Assembly: GCF_000685075.1 (NCBI RefSeq)
Contig: NZ_BAYD01000079.1
Location: 1 to 46,857 of the forward strand
From: Paraburkholderia oxyphila NBRC 105797
GTDB taxonomy: Bacteria > Pseudomonadota > Gammaproteobacteria > Burkholderiales > Burkholderiaceae
Reading direction: 5' to 3'
Length of the DNA stretch: 46,857 nucleotides
A program made the translations under genes and the position numbers. The first letter of the stretch is position 1; the number at the start of each line of letters is the position of its first letter. The notes beneath the pieces are model-generated. The model searched no databases, was not told the origin of the DNA, and saw only the letters and a program-made list of their open reading frames with translations. Shown one piece after another: positions 1 to 8,364 of the stretch.

Positions 1-30
1 GCGCGCAAAACACCCGAATCATGCACACAA

Positions 31-60
31 AAAAACAGCCGTCGCTTTGACGGCTGTTTT
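31..60. terminator. Rho-independent terminator, probably bidirectional
   Basis: A near-perfect hairpin has the arms AAAACAGCCGTC and GACGGCTGTTTT around a five-base loop, flanked by A-runs on the left and T-runs on the right. It sits just downstream of the stop codon of the minus-strand LysR gene, so it most likely ends that transcript. The symmetric A/T flanks would let it work for a gene entering from the left as well. Confidence 0.85.
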
Positions 61-86
61 GCATTCGACATTCGAAAGACTGCAGT

Positions 87-1094
87 TCACTGCGCAGTTT
101 TGGCCTTCTGCGTTGCTGCAAGCGCATCGGGCGTCGAAATTGCAGCGGCATCTGCGAGTTGTTCCTGCGTAAGCTCTTCGAGCAACGCCATATCGCGAGC
201 AATCACCTGCGGGAGATGCGCGCGCAAAAACTCCACCCAGGTTTTCGTTTTCGCATCGACGAATTTGCGCGACGGATACAGCGCATACACGTGGTTCTTC
301 TGCAGGATGTGCTGGGGCAGCACGCGCACGAGCGTGCCGTTGCGCAGACCTTCTATTGCCGCATACACCGGCAGCATGCCAATGCCCATTCCTTCACGAA
401 TCGCTACCGCCAGCGACTCCGCAATGTTCACCTGAACCGGACCGTCCACGTGCATCTCGACGCTTCCATCGGGCCCTTCGAGCACCCACTCATGCGCGGG
501 CGCTGTCGGCGTCTTGAGGATCAGGCAGTCGTGGTGCGTGAGGTCTGCTGGCGTGCGCGGCGCACCGTGCGTATGCACATACGCCGGTGATGCGCACAGG
601 ATGCTGCACGACGAACCCAACTGGTGCGAAACGAGATCGGAGTTCGGCAGCGAAGCCGCAGTGACCACCGACACATCGCTGCTCCCCTCGAACAGATCGG
701 GCATGCGTTGCGAGAGCGTAAGCTCGACCGTCACTTCGGGGTGCAAAGCACGATAGCGCGAAATCGCGGGCAGCACGTACTGTTGCCCGATGCTCGCGAA
801 GCTGTGCATACGCAACGCACCCGCGGGACGCTCGTGGGCGCAACTGGCTTCTTCTTCGGCGTTGTCGACGTCCGCGAGAATTTGCGAGCAGCGTTTCAGA
901 TAACGTTCGCCGGCGGGCGTGAGCGCGAGCCGGCGCGTCGAACGGTTCAGGAGGCGCGTACGCAGATGCGCTTCCAGTTCCGAGACCGCGCGCGACATCG
1001 CGCCCGTGGTCGAATCGAGCGACTGGGCCGCGGCGGTGAAACTGCCGGCTTCGACAACGCGGACAAACACCCGCATATTTTGTAGCGTATCCAT
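87..1094 (-). CDS. LysR-family transcriptional regulator (first of a paralogous pair)
   Basis: The 335-residue product has the LysR layout: a winged helix-turn-helix in residues 1-60 (it begins MDTLQNMRVFVRVVEAGSFT, with the RLLNRSTRRLALTPAGERY wing) and a periplasmic-binding-protein-like effector domain from about residue 90 to 300. The tail beyond residue 300 is Ala/Gln-rich and longer than in most LysR proteins. It is transcribed away from the FUSC exporter gene across a 254-base gap, the usual arrangement for a LysR regulator of its divergent neighbour, as with AaeR and the aae exporter genes. The effector is unknown; an aromatic carboxylate is a guess from the neighbour. It is strongly similar across its length to the LysR protein at 7125-8153. 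Confidence 0.92.
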   Translation of the reverse strand: MDTLQNMRVFVRVVEAGSFTAAAQSLDSTTGAMSRAVSELEAHLRTRLLNRSTRRLALTPAGERYLKRCSQILADVDNAEEEASCAHERPAGALRMHSFASIGQQYVLPAISRYRALHPEVTVELTLSQRMPDLFEGSSDVSVVTAASLPNSDLVSHQLGSSCSILCASPAYVHTHGAPRTPADLTHHDCLILKTPTAPAHEWVLEGPDGSVEMHVDGPVQVNIAESLAVAIREGMGIGMLPVYAAIEGLRNGTLVRVLPQHILQKNHVYALYPSRKFVDAKTKTWVEFLRAHLPQVIARDMALLEELTQEQLADAAAISTPDALAATQKAKTAQ

Positions 1095-1200
1095 CAGACC
1101 TTCTTTAAGAACTTCTTGTTCGGCACGAAAACCGTATTGTCAGCCTTGCGGGCTCCGCCATTGTTGAGCGATCTGGAACGGACGTTCCCCGCCCGTCCCG

Positions 1201-1229
1201 TTAATTCACTCAACTGACGCTCCTACAAT
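1201..1229 (+). promoter_or_regulatory. Candidate promoter for the FUSC exporter gene
   Basis: TTAATT at 1201-1206 and TACAAT at 1224-1229 are separated by 17 bases. The -10 matches five of six consensus positions, the -35 only about three. It lies in the LysR/FUSC divergent gap, about 120 bases before the FUSC start. A weak -35 would fit an activator-dependent promoter. The rest of the gap (1095-1348) shows nothing I can name. Confidence 0.35.
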
Positions 1230-1348
1230 CGGCGCTGGTCGACCCAGGTTGGCGCTTTGACGCTCGCCTGGTCCCATGCAACTTCGTTGCTCAGCCACTG
1301 CGCCTGCAGCGGCTTTCTTCGTAACAATCCGAGCGTAGTGCGTTTTAA

Positions 1349-3562
1349 ATGAACCGCCAGCCAGCGATACATCGAGCGATCGACCCGCGTCGTCGTGCCG
1401 AAGTCATATGGCGAGCCGCGCGGCGCGGCCTGCGAGACTGGCAGGGCAGCAGTGGCGCGATCTGGCTGCATCTGCTGAAAACAGTGGCTGCGGGATTGCT
1501 CGCGATGGGTATTTCGATGTTGCTCGATCTGCCTCAGCCGCGCATTGCGATGACGACCGTGTTCGTGCTGATGCAGCCGCTCTCCGGCATGGTGTTCGCG
1601 AAGAGCGTCTATCGCATCGTAGGCACCGCGGTGGGCATGGTCGCGGCGGTGGTGTTGGGGGCCGTGTTCATCCAGCAGCCCGAACTCTACATACTCGGGA
1701 TGACGGGATGGGTGGCCGCCTGTACCGCGGCCGCCATGCGCAATCGCCATTTTCGTTGGTACGCTTTCGTGCTGGCAGGCTATACCGCTGCGCTGATCGG
1801 CATTCCGCTCGTGATGCAGCCCAACGGACTCTTTCTCGCCGCGCTTGGGCGCGGGGCCGAAGTGGCCGTGGGGATTCTTTGCTCGGGGGTGGTCAGCGCC
1901 GTCATCGTGCCCCGGCAGTCGGGCTCGGTGCTCGAACGCACCTTGCGTACCCGATATCTCGATTTTACTGCGTTCGCGGCGCTCGTGTTGTCCGGCGGCC
2001 TCGAAAGAGGCGCATTTGAAGGGCGATTCGCGAAACTCGTCGATGAGATCGTCGGCTTCGAGGCCACGCGCGCGTTCTCAATTTTCGAAGATCCGATCAT
2101 GCGCTCACGCAGCCAGCTGCTTGCGCGCCTGAACGGCGAATTCATGGACGTATGCGCGCGCTTGCATGCACTACGTCAGTTGAAGAAGCGCTTGCGCTGG
2201 ACTGACGATGCCATCGCGCCGCTTGCGCCGTATTTCAGCGAGCTCGCGACGCTGCTCGCACAACGTGCGCGCCAGGGCGAGGCCGATCGCGCGTATGCAC
2301 TGCGGATCGCACAAGACCTGGATGCGTTCAAGCGCACACTGCCGCGCCACGTGCGCGAGACGCGCCGGCCACTCGAGGCGGCAGCGCCCGACGCGCTGCA
2401 GGACTTCGATACGTCTGCCGAGCTGATCTACCGCTTCACGACCGAGATAGCCCGCTACAGCAGCACATGGGCGTCGCTCACCCAGGCCGGTCTGCCGCCC
2501 GAGCCGCGCATGACGCGCTATGTGCCGCGCACGAGCTGGTATGTCGTGGCGTTCACGTTCCTGCGCACAGCCGTGGTGGTGGCCGCGCTCGGCTGGTTCT
2601 GGGTGGAGACCGACTGGCCGAGCGGCGGCCTCGCATTGATTGCCGCCGCGCTGACCTGCGCGCTGACCTCGTCGGCGCCACGCGCCACGCGCATGGCTTT
2701 TCAGATGGCCGCGGGTGCGGGCTGCGCGGCCGTCGTCGGCTATCTGCTCACCTGCTACGTGTATCCAGACATCGATGGTTTTCCGCTGCTCTGTGCCGCG
2801 CTCGCACCGGTGCTCGCGCTCGGTGCGTTCTTCGCGACGCGGCCACGCATCGCCGGTTTCGGGGTCGGATTCTCGGTGTTTTTCTGCCTGCTTGCGGGCC
2901 CCGACAACGTGATCGCCTACACCCCTGATCTACTGATCAACAATGGCATCGCGGTAGTCGCGGCGATGGTCGTGGCCGCGCTCGCGTTTGCGGTGGTTTT
3001 CCCACCGCACATGAACTGGCTTGTCGAGCGCATGCGCGTGGCGCTGCGCGCTCAGGTCGAACTCGCCTGCCGTGGCGAGTTGCAAGGCCTCGGCCAGCAG
3101 TTCCAGTCTGGCACGCACGACCTGATGCACCAGTTGCGGCTGCTGCTCAACGGCCGCAAGCAGGCCCATCGGCGTGCGCTGCGCTGGATGCTGATCACGC
3201 TCGAAGTGGGGCATGCCGTGATCGACTTGCGTCACGAAGCCCAGGCGGCCACGTGGCTCGGAACGGCAGGGCACAGATGGTCCACGAGTCTCGATCAGGT
3301 GCTGGACGATATCGCGCGCCTTTTCGAGAACCCGGATGCGGCGCAACTGGAGCGCGCCCTGTCGTCGGTGCGTTCGGCCACCTGGATCGCACAGGAAGCG
3401 CTTCCCCGCGTTCACCACGACCGGGAGCGCAGGCACGACGTGCAGCGGCTTCTGAGCCATTTGCACTTCATCCGCAGCGCGCTCATCGACCGCGATGCGC
3501 CGCTCGGCGCGCTTGCGCGTCAGGCGCGCCGCCGCCATCCGTTGCGTCCGGGAACACCTTGA
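1349..3562 (+). CDS. FUSC-family efflux protein (aromatic acid exporter type)
   Basis: This 737-residue inner-membrane protein has two halves, each a block of hydrophobic helices (about residues 45-190 and 395-560) followed by a soluble helical region, as in the FUSC family that includes AaeB (p-hydroxybenzoate efflux) and YccS. The first block opens with a segment typical of the family (LKTVAAGLLAMGISMLLDLP). An in-frame TAA lies immediately before the ATG, so translation cannot start earlier; no clear ribosome binding site is visible and a later start is possible. The divergent LysR gene is the likely regulator. Export of aromatic or weak organic acids is inferred from family. No AaeA-like adaptor gene is adjacent. 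Confidence 0.88.
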   Translation: MNRQPAIHRAIDPRRRAEVIWRAARRGLRDWQGSSGAIWLHLLKTVAAGLLAMGISMLLDLPQPRIAMTTVFVLMQPLSGMVFAKSVYRIVGTAVGMVAAVVLGAVFIQQPELYILGMTGWVAACTAAAMRNRHFRWYAFVLAGYTAALIGIPLVMQPNGLFLAALGRGAEVAVGILCSGVVSAVIVPRQSGSVLERTLRTRYLDFTAFAALVLSGGLERGAFEGRFAKLVDEIVGFEATRAFSIFEDPIMRSRSQLLARLNGEFMDVCARLHALRQLKKRLRWTDDAIAPLAPYFSELATLLAQRARQGEADRAYALRIAQDLDAFKRTLPRHVRETRRPLEAAAPDALQDFDTSAELIYRFTTEIARYSSTWASLTQAGLPPEPRMTRYVPRTSWYVVAFTFLRTAVVVAALGWFWVETDWPSGGLALIAAALTCALTSSAPRATRMAFQMAAGAGCAAVVGYLLTCYVYPDIDGFPLLCAALAPVLALGAFFATRPRIAGFGVGFSVFFCLLAGPDNVIAYTPDLLINNGIAVVAAMVVAALAFAVVFPPHMNWLVERMRVALRAQVELACRGELQGLGQQFQSGTHDLMHQLRLLLNGRKQAHRRALRWMLITLEVGHAVIDLRHEAQAATWLGTAGHRWSTSLDQVLDDIARLFENPDAAQLERALSSVRSATWIAQEALPRVHHDRERRHDVQRLLSHLHFIRSALIDRDAPLGALARQARRRHPLRPGTP

Positions 3563-3705
3563 AATAGCGACGTTACGGCAGGGCGCATGCGCGATCTTGC
3601 CGCAGTCTGGAAATATGCCTTCCACCCCGCCTTCTTAATCATTCCTGGCCTCGGTCATATAGTGACATCACTGCTTCGCAGTACCCGTTAGCACTGGAGA
3701 GTAAA

Positions 3706-3924
3706 ATGAAGTCCCTGAAGATCGCTGTTGTTGCCTGTTCGCTGTTTGCCGCCGCCGCTGCTTATGCACAGAACGAAGCACCGGCAGCGAGCGTCCCTCA
3801 GCAGGTCGCGCAAAACGCAGCCCAGCCGGCTGTGCAGGCGCCCGCCAATCAGATCGCAAAGCCGGCGAAGAAAGACGAATGCGTCGGTCCGGTCAGCTTC
3901 TGCAACCTTTATTTCGGTAGCTGA
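3706..3924 (+). CDS. Small secreted protein with two C-terminal cysteines, function unknown
   Basis: A 72-residue product begins with a clear signal peptide (MKSLKIAVVACSLFAAAAAYA, predicted cleavage after residue 21). The mature part is Ala/Gln/Pro-rich and then ends in a distinctive tail, KKDECVGPVSFCNLYFGS, with Cys59 and Cys66 that could form a disulfide in the periplasm. A good ribosome binding site (GGAGAG at 3696-3701) precedes the ATG by four bases. It stands alone between the FUSC and CoA-transferase genes. I recognise no characterised family. The strong translation signal and the ordered tail favour a real gene. Confidence 0.75.
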   Translation: MKSLKIAVVACSLFAAAAAYAQNEAPAASVPQQVAQNAAQPAVQAPANQIAKPAKKDECVGPVSFCNLYFGS

Positions 3925-3975
3925 GATCGAGTGACCGCCCGCCAACCATGAGCGAGGCGCAAGCTTGAGTTCCAT

Positions 3976-4006
3976 GCCGCGGCGCCTTCGTAAGAGGCCT
4001 CGCGGC
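3976..4006 (+). terminator. Imperfect hairpin, possible terminator of the small secreted gene
   Basis: GCCGCG at 3976-3981 pairs with CGCGGC at 4001-4006, with partly paired bases (CTT/AAG) inside, and is followed by TTTGCG. The T-run is short, so termination is uncertain. It lies in the 189-base gap before the CoA-transferase gene. Confidence 0.35.
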
Positions 4007-4113
4007 TTTGCGCATTGTGGCTGCAAAACTGTATTGCACATGCCGTAATGCAAGGCCGCCGAAGCGAGACCTGAAAAGGGCACTTGGCGATCAGTGTGTT
4101 TGTGGAGACTTTG

Positions 4114-5652
4114 ATGTACGAAGACCGTATTCGTTGTTCCGCATTGCGCGGGAAAATCACTTCGGCTGCCGAGGCCGCGAAACTCGTGCGCAACGGCATG
4201 CGTGTCGGCGCGAGCGGCTTCACGCGCGCGGGCGACACGAAGGCCGTGCCGCTCGAACTGGCGCGCCGTGCGCGCGAAGAAAAGGAGCCGCTGCGCATCA
4301 CGCTGATGACGGGCGCCTCGCTCGGCCACGACGTGGACCGCATGCTGACCGAAGCCGGCGTGCTCGAGCGCCGCTTGCCGTTCCAGGTCGATACCACGTT
4401 GCGCAAGGCCATCAATCGCGGCGAAGTCATGTTCGTCGATCAGCACCTCTCCGAGACCGTCGAGATGCTGCGCGCGAATCTGCTCGGCAAGCTCGACCTC
4501 GCGATCATCGAGGCCGCCGCGATCACCGAGACGGGCGGCATCGTCCCCACGACCTCGGTCGGCAATTCGGCGAGCTTCGCGATCCTCGCGGAGAAGGTGA
4601 TCGTCGAGCTCAACCTCGCGCAGCCGCTCGCGCTCGAAGGCCTGCACGACGTGTGGATTCCGGGCCGCCGCCCGCATCGTGATCCGCTGCCCATTGTGAG
4701 CCCGCAAGACCGCGTGGGCACGAGCGTCATCGACATTCCGGCCGAGAAGATCGCCGCCATCGTCATCACCAACGAGCACGATAGCCCCTCGACCGTGCTG
4801 CCCGCCGACGAAGAGACCGCGCGCATCGCGGGCCACCTCATCGAGTTCCTGCAGCACGAAGTGAAGCATGGACGCATGAGCGCGCAACTGCCCCCGCTGC
4901 AGGCCGGCATTGGCACGATCGCGAATGCGGTGCTCTCGGGCTTCGTGAACTCGCCGTTCGAAGCGCTTACGATGTACTCCGAAGTACTTCAGGATTCCAC
5001 CTTCGACCTGATCGATGCGGGCAAGATGGTGTTCGCCTCGGGCGCCTCCATGACGCTCTCCGCGCCGCGTCAGGCGCAGGTGCTCGCCGAGCTCGACCGC
5101 TATCGCGACAAGCTCGTGCTGCGCCCGCAGGAAGTGAGCAACCATCCGGAAGTGATTCGCCGCCTCGGCCTCATCGCGCTGAACACGGCGCTCGAATGCG
5201 ACATCTACGGCAACGTGAATTCCACGCATGTGGGCGGCACGCACATGATGAACGGCATTGGCGGCTCGGGCGATTTCGCGCGCAATGCCTCGTGCGCGAT
5301 CTTCGCGACCAAGGCCATCGCGAAGGACGGCCGCATTTCCAGCATCGTGCCGATGGTGCCGCACGTCGATCACAACGAGCATGACGTGGATGTGATCGTC
5401 ACCGAGCAAGGTCTTGCCGACCTGCGCGGCCTCGCGCCGCGCGAGCGCGCCACGCTGATCATCGAGCGCTGCGCGCATCCGCTCTATCGCGACCTGCTGC
5501 GCGACTACTATCGCGACGCGCTGAAGATCGGCGGCCAGACGCCGCACAATCTTGCCAAGGCGTACGAAATGCATCTGCGCTTCAATGAGACCGGCTCGAT
5601 GCGGCCGGTTGAGGCAGAGGTGGAAGCGGGCGAACTCGTCGTGAACGGCTGA
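4114..5652 (+). CDS. Acetyl-CoA hydrolase/transferase, succinate:acetate CoA-transferase type
   Basis: This 512-residue class I CoA-transferase moves CoA between succinate, acetate or propionate in the cytoplasm, linking acetate metabolism and the TCA cycle. The sequence carries the family's catalytic glutamate context (MYSEVLQDST, Glu near residue 290) and the glycine-rich oxyanion region GGTHMMNGIGGSGDFARNA near residue 375. Length matches the AarC/YgfH/Cat1-like subfamily. I chose ATG 4114, which has a GGAG about six bases upstream; an in-frame TTG at 4084 would add ten residues but has no good ribosome binding site. The gene is monocistronic, ending at a strong terminator. Whether succinate or propionate is the preferred acid cannot be read from sequence. 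Confidence 0.9.
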   Translation: MYEDRIRCSALRGKITSAAEAAKLVRNGMRVGASGFTRAGDTKAVPLELARRAREEKEPLRITLMTGASLGHDVDRMLTEAGVLERRLPFQVDTTLRKAINRGEVMFVDQHLSETVEMLRANLLGKLDLAIIEAAAITETGGIVPTTSVGNSASFAILAEKVIVELNLAQPLALEGLHDVWIPGRRPHRDPLPIVSPQDRVGTSVIDIPAEKIAAIVITNEHDSPSTVLPADEETARIAGHLIEFLQHEVKHGRMSAQLPPLQAGIGTIANAVLSGFVNSPFEALTMYSEVLQDSTFDLIDAGKMVFASGASMTLSAPRQAQVLAELDRYRDKLVLRPQEVSNHPEVIRRLGLIALNTALECDIYGNVNSTHVGGTHMMNGIGGSGDFARNASCAIFATKAIAKDGRISSIVPMVPHVDHNEHDVDVIVTEQGLADLRGLAPRERATLIIERCAHPLYRDLLRDYYRDALKIGGQTPHNLAKAYEMHLRFNETGSMRPVEAEVEAGELVVNG

Positions 5653-5710
5653 TCGACGAGACACGCGAGCGGTGAAAGCAACTAGAGCGACGCAAGCCGC
5701 AAGCCGATAA

Positions 5711-5746
5711 AAAAGCGGGAGCACCGGTAACGCTGCTCCCGCTTTT
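5711..5746. terminator. Bidirectional Rho-independent terminator between convergent genes
   Basis: AAAAGCGGGAGCA at 5711-5723 pairs perfectly with TGCTCCCGCTTTT at 5734-5746 around a ten-base loop. It lies between the CoA-transferase gene and the GlsB gene, which converge here, and has an A-run on one side and a T-run on the other, so it can serve both transcripts. Confidence 0.88.
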
Positions 5747-5766
5747 CATTTGACGGCCTTGAATCG

Positions 5767-6018
5767 CTACGCTCTTCGGAACAGCCTGATGATGAAGAGC
5801 AGGATGACCGCACCGACGATCGCAGTGATGATCGAGCTGATCATGCCGCTACCGATGTGGATCCCGAGCAGGCCCGCGAGCCAGCCGCCAATGAAGGCAC
5901 CGACAATCCCGACGATGATATCGACGATCAATCCGAAGCCGCCACCCTTGACGAGCACTCCGGCGAGCCAACCCGCGATTGCGCCGACGACCAGCCATCC
6001 GAAGAAGTTGTGGTGCAT
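5767..6018 (-). CDS. GlsB/YeaQ/YmgE family stress-response membrane protein
   Basis: The 83-residue protein is almost entirely membrane-embedded, with three hydrophobic stretches separated by glycine-rich turns (GWLVVGAIAGWLAG, GIVGAFIGGWLAG, then a final helix ending LFRRA). This is the pattern of the transglycosylase-associated GlsB/YeaQ/YmgE family, small inner-membrane proteins often induced by envelope or acid stress; the biochemical role is not established. Start at 6018 was chosen because a G-run sits about nine bases upstream; an upstream in-frame start at 6048 would add ten polar residues. It is a single gene ending at the shared terminator. Confidence 0.85.
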   Translation of the reverse strand: MHHNFFGWLVVGAIAGWLAGVLVKGGGFGLIVDIIVGIVGAFIGGWLAGLLGIHIGSGMISSIITAIVGAVILLFIIRLFRRA

Positions 6019-6136
6019 ATAGCAGCCCCCCTTTGTTGATGTGAACAATTCAAGCTGAACTGGAGCTTAGTCCAAGGGCGGGATCGAGTCCATGAAACGC
6101 GGCCAGAATTGACAGTTCTTGTAGTCTGCCGCGCAG

Positions 6137-6161
6137 CATTGCAAAAATTGCAACAGCAATG
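6137..6161. repeat. Inverted repeat between the MgtC and GlsB genes
   Basis: CATTGC at 6137-6142 pairs with GCAATG at 6156-6161, and the interior holds two copies of the self-complementary TTGCAA separated by AAA. It lies after the stop of the MgtC gene and upstream of the GlsB gene, both on the minus strand. It has no T-run, so it looks more like a protein-binding site or weak hairpin than a terminator. The rest of the gap 6019-6206 shows nothing I can name. Confidence 0.4.
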
Positions 6162-6206
6162 AAATGAACTCGTAAGGAATGCGTGCCGATTAGGGCCGTC
6201 GCCCGC

Positions 6207-6914
6207 TCATTCGGGCGCAACCTCGGTTTCCGCGGCGGTCCAGCTCACGCTCGAGACACCTTTTTCCATGCTCAGGCGGCTCGCCATCAGTTCGAGCTTG
6301 GCCTGGTATTTCGGATGCAGGCGCAGGGTTGCCGTGACGCGCAGGCGCTGCGGGTCGCCGGGAACGTCTTCGCTCGTCAGGCTCTGAAAAGAAAGCGGCG
6401 TGGAATACATCGAGTTCGAGAGCACGGTGCGAATGTGGATCTCGTCTTCTTCACGGCACACCACTGTGAGCACGTAGAGGCTCACGAGGTCGGCGTTGGA
6501 GACCGGCGCCTGATTGATGATGCGGCTCACCTCGCGCAGCAAGGTGTTGGTGAGCAGCACGACGCCCGTGCCCGCGAACGCCGGCAGGAAATGGCCCGAG
6601 CCGCACAGCACGCCTACGGCGGCCGAGCACCAGAGCGTCGCCGCCGTGTTGATGCCCTGGATGGAGCCCTTGTCGCGCATGATCACGCCGCCGCCCAGAA
6701 AGCCCACGCCCGAGACCACATAGGCCGCGATCTGCGTGACGCCCGCGACGCCGTTGCCCGTGAGCACGCCAAGCGTGACGAACAGGCACGCGCCGCTGGC
6801 GACGAGCGTGATGGTGCGCAGGCCAGCGGTGCGCTGGCGCATCTGGCGTTCCACTCCGATGGCGACGCCGCAGGCGAACGCCGCGAGAAGGCGCAGGGCG
6901 AAATCGTAAGTCAT
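6207..6914 (-). CDS. MgtC/SapB family membrane protein
   Basis: The 235-residue protein has an N-terminal domain of about five membrane helices carrying MgtC-family signatures: VAIGVERQMRQRTAGLRT near residue 20-37 and GVGFLGGGVIMRDKGSIQG followed by GINTAATLWCSAAVGVL. A soluble C-terminal domain of about 95 residues follows, resembling the ACT-like domain of longer MgtC proteins. MgtC proteins act in adaptation to low magnesium and acidic conditions, in several pathogens by modulating F-type ATPase; SapB-type members are less understood. I set the start at ATG 6914, where the first helix begins shortly after; an ORF extending to 6950 adds a basic stretch with no ribosome binding site. Confidence 0.85.
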   Translation of the reverse strand: MTYDFALRLLAAFACGVAIGVERQMRQRTAGLRTITLVASGACLFVTLGVLTGNGVAGVTQIAAYVVSGVGFLGGGVIMRDKGSIQGINTAATLWCSAAVGVLCGSGHFLPAFAGTGVVLLTNTLLREVSRIINQAPVSNADLVSLYVLTVVCREEDEIHIRTVLSNSMYSTPLSFQSLTSEDVPGDPQRLRVTATLRLHPKYQAKLELMASRLSMEKGVSSVSWTAAETEVAPE

Positions 6915-7124
6915 CGTTCTGTCATGAAGGCGGCACGCGGGATGCCTCACGTCGCTCGCGATGCGATCTGCAATGCAACGGGGCGCCGTGGATCATACGC
7001 GGGACAAGGCGGCTCGCCAAGCTGGCGCGGCTGCCATGTACGGGTCAGCATGAGGCCACGGCCTGTAAGCGAGACTGCTACCACTTGATGATGGGGTGGG
7101 TCAGCGAATGTACAGGAGCTGTTG

Positions 7125-8153
7125 ATGGATACGCTGCGAAACATGCGGATCTTCGTGAGGGTGGTGGAATCGGGCAGCTTCACGCGCGCCGCCGCGAGCG
7201 AGACGATGACCACGGCGCAAGTTTCGCGCGCCGTCACCGATCTGGAGTCGCGCCTGCGGGCGCGGCTTTTGAACCGGACCACGCGGCGCATGTCGCTGAC
7301 CGAGGCCGGCGAGCGCTATCTGCAAAGCTGCAGGCGCATTCTCGCCGATATCGAGCAGGCGGAGGCCGAAGCGGCCGCCGCGCAGGCGAACCCGGCGGGC
7401 AGGTTGCGTGTCTATGGCGGCACGAGCTTCGGCCAGCACTATGTAATGCCGCTGATCGCACGCTACCAGCAGCATCTGCCCGATGTGGCCGTCGACCTGA
7501 CCATCGCGCAAGAGATGCCCGATATCATCGAGGAAGGCTTCGACGTGGCCGTCGTGGTGGCCGCCGAGCTCGAGGATTCCGCGCTGATCTCCCAGCAACT
7601 GGGCAGCACCGCCGCCATTCTGTGCGCGTCGCCGTCCTATTTGCGCTTGCGCGGCGAGCCGCGCTCGTTCGACGACCTCGAGATGCACACCTGCCTGCAC
7701 CTCACCGATGCAAGCCTGCCCGCAGGCCAGTGGGTCTCGGAAGGGCCGTACGGCGAAACGTTTCGCCATACGGCCGTGACGCCGTTCCAGGTGAACAATC
7801 CCGAGGCGCTCGCGCTTGCCATCCGCGAGGGCATGGGCATCGGCCCGCTGCCGGTGCCGGTGGCGCTGCCGGGACTCGCCGACGGCTCGCTCGTGCGCGT
7901 GCTGCCAACGCATCGCCTGCAAAAGCTCAACATCTACGCCCTCTATGCCTCGCGCCGCTATCTGGACGCGAAGATCCGCACCTTCGTGGAATTCCTGCGC
8001 GACAAGGTCCCGGCCGTGCTGGCCGAGCAAGAAACCGCGCTCGCGGCCTGCGCTGCGCCGCCACGCCAGCGCGCGGCGGCACGCGCGCGCCTGCACGAAG
8101 CGCGCCAGTCTCACGAGGTGCATGAAGTCGAGCGGCTGCGGCTCGTGAACTGA
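7125..8153 (+). CDS. LysR-family transcriptional regulator (second of a paralogous pair)
   Basis: The 342-residue product has the LysR helix-turn-helix in residues 1-60 (MDTLRNMRIFVRVVESGSFT, then RLLNRTTRRMSLTEAGERYL) and an effector domain to about residue 295. A polar, Arg/Ala-rich tail of about 45 residues follows. ATG 7125 has AGGAG at 7114-7118, six bases away; the in-frame TTG at 7122 is less likely. It lies upstream of the RND efflux operon in the same orientation with a 211-base gap (8154-8364), and could regulate it, although that operon also encodes its own two-component system. It closely resembles the LysR protein at 87-1094, including the unusual C-terminal extension. Confidence 0.92.
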   Translation: MDTLRNMRIFVRVVESGSFTRAAASETMTTAQVSRAVTDLESRLRARLLNRTTRRMSLTEAGERYLQSCRRILADIEQAEAEAAAAQANPAGRLRVYGGTSFGQHYVMPLIARYQQHLPDVAVDLTIAQEMPDIIEEGFDVAVVVAAELEDSALISQQLGSTAAILCASPSYLRLRGEPRSFDDLEMHTCLHLTDASLPAGQWVSEGPYGETFRHTAVTPFQVNNPEALALAIREGMGIGPLPVPVALPGLADGSLVRVLPTHRLQKLNIYALYASRRYLDAKIRTFVEFLRDKVPAVLAEQETALAACAAPPRQRAAARARLHEARQSHEVHEVERLRLVN

Positions 8154-8364
8154 GCCGCAGCGTCTTGTTCGGTGGCTTGCACGACGCACAGCGCCCACGA
8201 GCGCGGTGCCACGCATGAAGCCAGCACGAACCGAAATGCGCGTGCCTGACAATTTCGCCATTTTCGTGCCAGTGCGCGGCCACCTCGATTGCCTATGATG
8301 CGAGACCTTCCGAGCGATGCGTCTCGCGTATTTACCCCTCGCCTGAATTGTCCGAAACCGCCTC

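Noticed and set aside
4084..4113. Upstream TTG start for the CoA-transferase
   Set aside because: It lacks a ribosome binding site and the family sequence starts at the ATG at 4114.
3688..5724. Long open frame on the minus strand opposite the CoA-transferase gene (678 codons)
   Set aside because: It mirrors the codon-position GC bias of the real gene, has Arg/His/Ala-rich composition and no family pattern, and the plus-strand frame has the catalytic motifs.
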